Assembly (NCBI GenBank): GCA_903821255.1
Contig: CAIJKT010000033.1
Location: 1-10,865, forward strand
DNA length: 10,865 nucleotides
Direction of reading: 5' to 3'
Source: an uncultured Lentisphaeria bacterium
GTDB taxonomy: Bacteria > Verrucomicrobiota > Lentisphaeria > Victivallales > Victivallaceae
Shown here: in pieces, positions 5,953-10,865 of the stretch
Layout of the letters: every line of letters begins with the position of its first letter
Position numbering within the stretch: the first letter of the stretch is position 1
Notes under the pieces: generated by a model
The model's database searches: none
The model's input: the letters and a program-made list of their open reading frames with translations, nothing else
What the model was told of the DNA's origin: nothing
Made by a program: the position numbers and the translations under genes

Positions 5953-7029
5953 ATGAGAGTACAATTGAAAGATGTGGCGGAACTGGCCGGAGTGCAGCCG
6001 TCCACGGTATCTCTGGTTCTGAACAAACGTCCCAAGTCTGAAACGTTTACTCCGGCAGCCAGGCAGCGGGTCTGGGACGCTGCGGAAAAACTCGGCTACC
6101 GCCCCAATGCGGCAGCCCGTGCGCTGGTGACCAGCAGAACTTACAATATCGGGTTTATCGTTCCGGAATATGCGGCGCAACGCTGGTCAAATCCTTTCTA
6201 CGCCGAATTACTCAACGGGATCGATGATACTTGCAGCAAACATAATTACAGTTTAATGGTTCACTGCTGTAACCCTGAAAAGACCGTTAATTTTGTTTTT
6301 CCGCGCAGTGTAACCGAACGGAGCATTGACGGGCTGATTATCAGCAACGCGATTTCAGACAGTATGCTGAAATTGTTCGAGCAGCTGAATGTCCCCTGCG
6401 TCAGGGTGGGATTCACCGGTAAAGCCGACGGCAGTACGCTTCCCGTGTTCGGACCTGATATGCTTCGCGGCCGGATACTCGCACTGGAATATCTGGTACG
6501 GCTGGGACACCGCGAGGTCATGTTTCTGAACAGCGGCGGCCAGTATACCCGAAATATTGCCGAAGAGTTCGAAGATCACGTCCGCCAAAGTTCGCTGGCA
6601 GACCGCATTAAAATCCATTCGGTCTTTACGCCGGACGGCAAATGCGATGCCTCTGCGGCCTCAATTTTCTTCTCCAATTATTTTAATTTTTCTGAAGAAC
6701 AGCGTCCGTCGGCGGTAATTACCAACCCGCAGACCTGTCTTGGCATCTTGAAAGAAATGGCAAAGTACGGTATGAGCTGTCCGGAAGATCTAAGCATGAT
6801 CAGTAATTATAATTACGAAATATTTGACTTCCTTTCTCCGGGCATCACTTCGCTAAAATATGACAACGCCGCAACCGGTGCCTATGCCACGGAAAGACTT
6901 ATCGAGATAATTAACTCGAATACGGTCAGAAATCTTTCTCAACCGGAATTTCCGGTGACGCTTGAGGTTCGTCAGTCCTGTACCCAATGTACCCAGGACC
7001 GGAAGAAGAGAGGAGACGGAAATCAATGA
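5953..7029 (+). CDS. LacI/GalR-family transcriptional regulator
   Basis: A 358-aa DNA-binding regulator. The N-terminal helix-turn-helix LKDVAELAGVQPSTVSLVLN (5-24) is followed by the hinge helix region RPNAAARALVTSRT, with Leu58 at the position that inserts into the operator centre in LacI. The rest is a periplasmic-binding-protein-like effector domain beginning YNIGFIVPE, a fold that usually senses a sugar or sugar derivative. The residues corresponding to LacI 17, 18 and 22 are Pro16, Ser17 and Leu21, so its operator should differ from lacO. Two candidate CG-centred operators lie at 5709-5722 and 5912-5927, at its own promoter and at the divergent dehydrogenase promoter. The tail after residue 340 is polar and unusual (CTQCTQDRKKRGDGNQ). 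The start follows a weak GAGTGG ribosome site. Confidence 0.95.
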   Translation: MRVQLKDVAELAGVQPSTVSLVLNKRPKSETFTPAARQRVWDAAEKLGYRPNAAARALVTSRTYNIGFIVPEYAAQRWSNPFYAELLNGIDDTCSKHNYSLMVHCCNPEKTVNFVFPRSVTERSIDGLIISNAISDSMLKLFEQLNVPCVRVGFTGKADGSTLPVFGPDMLRGRILALEYLVRLGHREVMFLNSGGQYTRNIAEEFEDHVRQSSLADRIKIHSVFTPDGKCDASAASIFFSNYFNFSEEQRPSAVITNPQTCLGILKEMAKYGMSCPEDLSMISNYNYEIFDFLSPGITSLKYDNAATGAYATERLIEIINSNTVRNLSQPEFPVTLEVRQSCTQCTQDRKKRGDGNQ

Positions 7030-7079
7030 TAATAAGACGGCAATTGAATCTTTGAATTAAAAATAAGGGGAATCGGGAA

Positions 7080-7130
7080 ATGAAAAATGTTTTTGGAAGT
7101 CAACTGTTAAACATTAAACTATTACAATGA
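7080..7130 (+). CDS. Possible 16-residue leader peptide upstream of the pilin-like gene
   Basis: An ATG at 7080 preceded by AAGGGG about 10 nt upstream opens a 16-codon frame, [16 protein letters not shown], whose TGA stop at 7128-7130 overlaps an in-frame ATG (7127) of the pilin-like gene as ATGA. This would be a small translated leader in the 115-bp gap between the regulator and the pilin gene. It is too short for coding statistics and resembles no known peptide, so it may be chance. Confidence 0.3.
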   Translation: MKNVFGSQLLNIKLLQ

Positions 7131-7144
7131 AGGCGGGTCTAAAA

Positions 7145-7804
7145 ATGAAAAAACAATCGAATTTCACACTCATAGAGCTCCTCGTGGTGATAGCAATCAT
7201 TGCAATTCTTGCGGCAATGCTGCTGCCGGCACTTAACCGGTCACGGCAGGTGGCGCGCCAGATATCCTGCACCAGCAATCTGAAACAGATAGGATTAGTT
7301 TCGCAGCAGTATGCAGACGACAACCGGGGGTTTTACGGAGTATGGCCGAATGCCGCCGGAACGGAATTATATGCTACCGGCTGGTGGCAGGCGAACAGAT
7401 ACAGTACGTATCTTGGAATCAGAGTCAATCCGGTCAGAGCCAGCCAGTATCCGGTGCTGTTCTGTACGGAGATTGTCGTCAGGACCATCAATTATCCCGG
7501 CTATCTGGCGAATTCCCATGTCTTCGGAAAATCGGGGAATTCCTACCCGCATTTGACCGTGACCAAAACGAAAAGCCCCAGCAAAGTCAGCCTGATTACC
7601 TGTGGCAGAGGAGATACTGATACTTACGATAAATATTCTTTCCGGGTCGGCTTTACCGGATGGAATAATCACATGACCAAACAGACGAACATGGCTCATT
7701 GCGACGGACACGTCCAGTCATATACCTTCAAACCGGATTACTCTCAGGCCAATTTTCTCGGCGCATACCAGACTGATCCGTTAATCATAACTTACAACAA
7801 ATGA
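7145..7804 (+). CDS. Prepilin-like protein with type IV pilin N-terminus and H-X9-DG-type C-terminus
   Basis: A 219-aa protein with the class III (prepilin) signal: MKKQSN, then [20 protein letters not shown], with Glu at mature position 5, as in TIGR02532 proteins. The residue before the cleavage point is Asn (Asn6-Phe7), not the usual Gly. Near the C-terminus, [20 protein letters not shown] resembles the prepilin-processing-associated H-X9-DG domain (TIGR04294), although here ten residues separate His from Asp-Gly. Such proteins occur in many copies in Lentisphaerota and Planctomycetota, often beside carbohydrate-active enzymes; their function is unknown, and pseudopilins of a type II secretion-like apparatus are the usual guess. 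The ATG at 7145 is chosen because GGCGGG precedes it by 7 nt; an in-frame ATG at 7127 is the alternative. The last bases overlap the lyase gene by 4 bp. Confidence 0.9.
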   Translation: MKKQSNFTLIELLVVIAIIAILAAMLLPALNRSRQVARQISCTSNLKQIGLVSQQYADDNRGFYGVWPNAAGTELYATGWWQANRYSTYLGIRVNPVRASQYPVLFCTEIVVRTINYPGYLANSHVFGKSGNSYPHLTVTKTKSPSKVSLITCGRGDTDTYDKYSFRVGFTGWNNHMTKQTNMAHCDGHVQSYTFKPDYSQANFLGAYQTDPLIITYNK

Positions 7805-8985
7805 AAACCGCAAGTCACAAAAAAGAGCAATCCCAAATGAATCCTGCCGGGTGTTTTGCCCGGCAGGTATTTTCTTTGTCACCCGCCATTCTCGAACGCG
7901 CTTATTCCTCATACCGCAATAACGATCAGGTCAGGCTTGATATTGTGAAAGAGCTGGCTGCGTTTGAACGACTCCGCGATTATCAGCCTGAAAGTGTTGC
8001 TATCGATAAACTGATAATTCCGTCCGGCGGCAGTATCCATGATTATTACAGTCAGGCGCCATACTGGTTTCCCGATCCTGCTTTGCCGGGCGGGCTGCCT
8101 TATATCCGCAAAGACGGCGAATTTAATCCGGAGGCGGTATCGGAATCCTCCGACCATAAGAAAATGAACCGGATGATTTCGAATATCTATGCCTTCTCCG
8201 TGCTGTTTATTTTCACACGGGACGAAACGGCGGCGGCAAAAGCCGTCGGGCTGTTACGCCACTGGTTTCTCAATCCCGGAACCGCCATGAATCCGCACCT
8301 GAATTTCGGGCAGGCCATTCCGGGGATCAACACCGGCAGAGATGCCGGAATTATTGAAACCCATATTTTTATTCAGGTAATCGATGCGATGATTATGCTG
8401 AAAGATTCAAGTCACTGGACAGCTTCGGATAAGGATGGCATGAAAAGCTGGATGGCATCGTATCTCGACTGGCTGCGGCAGAGTAAAATCGGACAGGATG
8501 AAAAGAACGCCCCGAATAATCACGGGATATGGTATATCGCTCTGGCGATGAAGCTGGCCGCGTGGTGCTGCCGGGATGCCATGGTCGAAGAGTACATCGC
8601 GCAGGCCAGGGAACGGATAGCAATGCAGATATGCCCGGATGGCAGCATGCCGGAGGAATTGAAGCGCACCCAGTCATGGGGATACTCCATTTTCTGTATC
8701 AGCGCATTTCTGGCTGCGGCCGCGATTGCGCGGGAATACGGAGAGGATTTGTTCAACTATCAAACCCGTGATGGTGCCGGGATCAGGCGCAGTATTGATT
8801 TTTTGACAGAATTCGCATCCGGCGTTAAGTCATGGACCTTTCCGGAACTGTATGCTTTCGCTCCGGAAAAACTCACTCCGGTACTTTACATCGGCGCGCT
8901 GAATTATCGTGATGACAAGTATTTGCGTGTCCTGGAAACGCTTACGGCTTACGACGATATGTCCGGCGCGCTGTTCTTCAGATAA
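7801..8985 (+). CDS. Alginate lyase family (PF05426) protein, no visible signal peptide
   Basis: A 394-aa helical-barrel protein of the alginate lyase family, whose members cleave mannuronate- or related uronate-containing polysaccharides by beta-elimination. Family landmarks in order are [14 protein letters not shown] and [14 protein letters not shown] (80-111), [21 protein letters not shown] (155-175), NNHGIWY (239-245) and [13 protein letters not shown] (284-296). In AlgL the catalytic Asn-His, Arg and Tyr fall in the last two; Asn240, His241, Arg289 and Tyr295 are the candidates here. Unlike most relatives it has no signal peptide, so it may act in the cytoplasm on imported oligosaccharides or be mis-started. 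The ATG overlaps the pilin-like stop (ATGA) and lacks a Shine-Dalgarno sequence; ATG 7837 is an alternative. A terminator-like hairpin lies in its first codons (7843-7867). The specific substrate is not predictable. Confidence 0.85.
   Translation: MKTASHKKEQSQMNPAGCFARQVFSLSPAILERAYSSYRNNDQVRLDIVKELAAFERLRDYQPESVAIDKLIIPSGGSIHDYYSQAPYWFPDPALPGGLPYIRKDGEFNPEAVSESSDHKKMNRMISNIYAFSVLFIFTRDETAAAKAVGLLRHWFLNPGTAMNPHLNFGQAIPGINTGRDAGIIETHIFIQVIDAMIMLKDSSHWTASDKDGMKSWMASYLDWLRQSKIGQDEKNAPNNHGIWYIALAMKLAAWCCRDAMVEEYIAQARERIAMQICPDGSMPEELKRTQSWGYSIFCISAFLAAAAIAREYGEDLFNYQTRDGAGIRRSIDFLTEFASGVKSWTFPELYAFAPEKLTPVLYIGALNYRDDKYLRVLETLTAYDDMSGALFFR
7843..7867 (+). terminator. Terminator-like hairpin inside the 5' codons of the lyase gene
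   Basis: CCTGCCGGG and CCCGGCAGG form a perfect 9-bp GC-rich stem with a 7-nt loop TGTTTTG, followed by TATTTTCTTTG. It starts 38 nt after the stop codon of the pilin-like gene, the normal place for an intrinsic terminator, but here the lyase reading frame runs through it (residues PAGCFARQV). The T-tract is interrupted, so termination may be partial. It may set the ratio of pilin-like protein to lyase or mark the true 5' boundary of the lyase frame. Confidence 0.55.
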
Positions 8986-9051
8986 TTACGAATCAGCCGT
9001 AAAATTAAATAGATCAAGACATCTCAAAGGCATAAAGAAGGAATTGTAATT

Positions 9052-10455
9052 ATGTTGATTGCAGGGTGGACCCATCCCTTATCGCTGTTGCGCGATGAAC
9101 TTGTACAACTCGAATATGAAGGCTATATCATTCCGGAAAAAGTGACGGAACAAATAGCCATGCTGCATCCGGTATACGATGCATACAACGAGGGAAAAAT
9201 ACTGGCAATATATGCGGAACTTGAGCATTTGCCGCGTGATCCGGCGTTTGATTTTATTCAACCAAATGAACTGGAGGAAATAAAAAAAGAACGTCCTTCC
9301 GGTCCCCGCCAATTACCGCTGGCGTTAAATGATAAAGATCTGCTTGACCGTTTCCATGGCGCCTGGACCGGTCGCGCCGCCGGCTGTGCACTTGGCAAAC
9401 CGGTTGAGGGGCTTGGCATGCGCGGGCATGGCGATATGAATGGACGCGAGGCCATCCGGCATTATCTGAAAAACCGCGGACATTGGGAACTGGACTATTA
9501 CTTCAGCGGCAGCGACACTGGAGACGGCATTAAACTAGGGTGCCCGCTTTCCTGGCGGGAAAATATCAGGTTCATGGAGCCGGATGACGATATTCATTAC
9601 TCGCTGATCGGCTTGAAGGTTATGGAGGAGAAAGGTCCTGACTTCCAGTGGTATGATATTCCCGACACCTGGAACGGTTCGTTACCTTACAAGGCTGTCT
9701 GCACAGCGGAAACACAGGCAATTTTAAATTATAATCTGGTCCGTCCATTGCGGTTGCGGGACCTTCCTGCAGATATTATACCGGTAACCGCGGCCTTTAC
9801 GCGGCGTCATAACAATCCTTACCGCGAAAGAATCGGAGCACAGATTCGCGCTGACGGCTGGGCCTATGCCTGCGCGGGCAACCCGGAACTGGCAGCGGAA
9901 TATGCCTGGCGCGACGCTCATTGGACGCATACAGCCAACGGCATTTATGGTGAGATGTTTGTCGCTGCAGTGATTGCGGCGGCTTTTGTAGAAAGTTCTC
10001 CGGACAAGCTGGTGGAGATCGGACTCTCGGAAATTCCCCGCCATTGTCGTCTGTCTGTGGCGATTCGCGAAGCGCTGGCCTGGATTCCAGATTGCACCAC
10101 CTTCGAGGATTTTATGCCAAGACTGGAAAAGCGTTATGCCGGGATGCATGCCGGTCATACTGTCAACAACGCCCTGATTGTGATGATGAGTCTGTTCTAC
10201 GGACAGATGAATTGCGACAGGACTATCGGGATTGCCGTGATGGGCGGACTCGATACCGATTGTAACGGAGCTACCGTCGGGTCCATAGCCGGCGCCGCTG
10301 CCGGATTCCGGAATTTTGGAGGAAAGCTCGTCGCGCCGCTTAATGATACCATCAAACCACTGGTGTTCGGTTTTCAGGAGATTACGATGAAAGAACTGGC
10401 TGAGCGGACGCTTACGGTACATCAGAAAGTAAAGGCATATGCTGACAAACATTGA
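9052..10455 (+). CDS. ADP-ribosylglycohydrolase (DraG/ARH) family protein with N-terminal extension
   Basis: A 467-aa member of PF03747, metal-dependent hydrolases that remove ADP-ribose from proteins or small molecules. The conserved core starts near residue 95: DRFHGAWTGRAAGCALGKPVEG (99-120), an acidic metal-site element PDDDIHYSLIGL (177-188), and the C-terminal GGLDTDCNGATVGSIAGAAAG with Asp401/Asp403. About 95 residues precede the domain, predicted mostly helical by eye and without a signal peptide; they are not part of the usual family core. AAGGA lies 9 nt before the ATG, and 66 bp separate it from the lyase gene, with no terminator. Members close to carbohydrate genes are common in Planctomycetota and Lentisphaerota but have no established substrate. 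A role in modifying or hydrolysing a nucleoside- or sugar-linked intermediate here is speculation. Confidence 0.92.
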   Translation: MLIAGWTHPLSLLRDELVQLEYEGYIIPEKVTEQIAMLHPVYDAYNEGKILAIYAELEHLPRDPAFDFIQPNELEEIKKERPSGPRQLPLALNDKDLLDRFHGAWTGRAAGCALGKPVEGLGMRGHGDMNGREAIRHYLKNRGHWELDYYFSGSDTGDGIKLGCPLSWRENIRFMEPDDDIHYSLIGLKVMEEKGPDFQWYDIPDTWNGSLPYKAVCTAETQAILNYNLVRPLRLRDLPADIIPVTAAFTRRHNNPYRERIGAQIRADGWAYACAGNPELAAEYAWRDAHWTHTANGIYGEMFVAAVIAAAFVESSPDKLVEIGLSEIPRHCRLSVAIREALAWIPDCTTFEDFMPRLEKRYAGMHAGHTVNNALIVMMSLFYGQMNCDRTIGIAVMGGLDTDCNGATVGSIAGAAAGFRNFGGKLVAPLNDTIKPLVFGFQEITMKELAERTLTVHQKVKAYADKH

Positions 10456-10515
10456 AATTTTTAATTTGCGCACCTGAACTGAAAAAGGTATCGAACCCTA
10501 TGCGAAATAAAGGAG

Positions 10516-10563
10516 ATAAAATGTTGCTCTACAGACGTAATATAGGATATAAAATGTTGCTCT
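10516..10563 (+). repeat. 15-nt direct repeat that duplicates a translation start
   Basis: ATAAAATGTTGCTCT occurs at 10516-10530 and again at 10549-10563, 33 bp apart. Each copy contains an ATG in the same reading frame, and each is preceded by a GGA-containing ribosome site (AAAGGAG before the first, AGGAT before the second). It looks like a small tandem duplication of the initiation region. Confidence 0.75.
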
Positions 10564-10796
10564 CCAAGTGGCTGCTGCTGCTGCTGGTTCTGTCCTGTGG
10601 AATTATGGAGGGACTCGGCGCTACTGTGATCAATGATAAGACGCTCCGGGGGTTTAAAGCCGGTGCTGACGGCGAATTGACCGCCAGAGTCGAAGGCACG
10701 GTGAATAAATTAGAGGCTTCCGGCAAATTTACGGAGGAATATTCCCCGGGCTGGAATTGGATTAAGCACGGAACCCGGCAAGATAGCACCATTTAG
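10521..10796 (+). CDS. Short putative exported protein, possibly a truncated remnant
   Basis: An unrecognised 91-aa product. The ATG at 10521 is chosen because AAAGGAG lies 5 nt upstream; a second in-frame ATG at 10554 inside a 15-nt repeat is an alternative (80 aa). The N-terminus looks like a signal peptide: basic YRRNIGYK, then SKWLLLLLVLSCGIMEGLGA, with a possible signal peptidase I site after GLGA or an atypical lipobox at the Cys. The remaining part alternates charged and hydrophobic residues (TLRGFKAGADGELTARVEG) and ends near GWNWIKHGTRQDSTI, which looks like the first strands of a beta-sandwich carbohydrate-binding or enzyme module that stops early. No obvious continuation was found in another frame before the window ends. 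It follows the ADP-ribosylglycohydrolase-family gene by 65 bp and may be last in the cluster. Confidence 0.55.
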   Translation: MLLYRRNIGYKMLLSKWLLLLLVLSCGIMEGLGATVINDKTLRGFKAGADGELTARVEGTVNKLEASGKFTEEYSPGWNWIKHGTRQDSTI

Positions 10797-10810
10797 TGCC
10801 ATAATTTTAT

Positions 10811-10839
10811 TTGAAACGCTGATTTTAGTGTTATATTAG
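10811..10839 (+). promoter_or_regulatory. Possible promoter for a gene beyond the right edge
   Basis: TTGAAA (10811-10816), a 17-bp spacer and TATTAG (10834-10839) match the sigma-70 consensus at 5/6 and 4/6, in a 69-bp stretch that holds no gene. The region is A/T-rich, so this is weak. It would serve a rightward gene outside the window. Confidence 0.3.
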
Positions 10840-10865
10840 CCATATCAGAGATTTTAAAGAGTTGA

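Noticed and set aside
9724..10473. 249-codon minus-strand frame opposite the ADP-ribosylglycohydrolase-family gene
   Set aside because: It is antisense to the conserved domain core and its composition (many His, Arg, Gly) is that of a reverse-strand artefact.
10740..10865. Frameshifted continuation of the short exported protein
   Set aside because: The +1 frame stays open to about 10839 but gives a plain hydrophobic stretch without resemblance to a domain, and the +2 frame stops at once, so no frameshift can be supported from this sequence.

Overview
The window looks like chromosomal DNA of a Gram-negative, probably anaerobic, polysaccharide-degrading bacterium of the Lentisphaerota (Victivallis-like) or a close PVC-group relative. 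This is inferred from three things: a pseudopilin-like protein with the [28 protein letters not shown] N-terminus that is hugely expanded in that group, a small exported protein resembling the exosortase-associated TIGR04073 family, and a LacI regulator beside an alginate-lyase-family protein and an ADP-ribosylglycohydrolase-family protein. No rRNA, tRNA, transposase or CRISPR array was seen.

Left part (1-3810) is housekeeping. On the minus strand, ychF (a universal ribosome-associated ATPase) is followed by the start of murJ (lipid II flippase), which runs off the left edge. Upstream of ychF lies a monocistronic minus-strand gene for the small exported TIGR04073-like protein, with its own promoter and a clear intrinsic terminator. 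Diverging from it on the plus strand is an overlapping pair, queF (queuosine biosynthesis) and argJ (arginine biosynthesis), closed by two tandem hairpins.

Right part (3813-10796) is a probable carbohydrate-utilisation locus built around a divergent control region at 5665-5952. To the left run a D-2-hydroxyacid dehydrogenase and a TIM-barrel sugar isomerase/epimerase-like gene, overlapping by 8 bp. To the right run a LacI-family repressor, a prepilin-like protein, an alginate-lyase-family protein with no visible signal peptide (overlapping the pilin gene by 4 bp), an ADP-ribosylglycohydrolase-family protein, and a short putative exported protein.

The control region is the most informative part of the window. 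It carries two near-consensus sigma-70-type promoters facing apart. At each predicted start point there is a copy of the same 13-nt sequence, forming an imperfect palindrome with the central CG expected of LacI-family operators. The simplest reading is that the repressor shuts down both its own transcript and the dehydrogenase/isomerase transcript until an inducer, perhaps a uronate-derived oligosaccharide, appears. A set of three CGATAA/TTATCG hexamers at exact 11-bp steps further upstream may bind a second regulator. The substrate and the role of the ADP-ribosylglycohydrolase-like protein cannot be settled from sequence alone.
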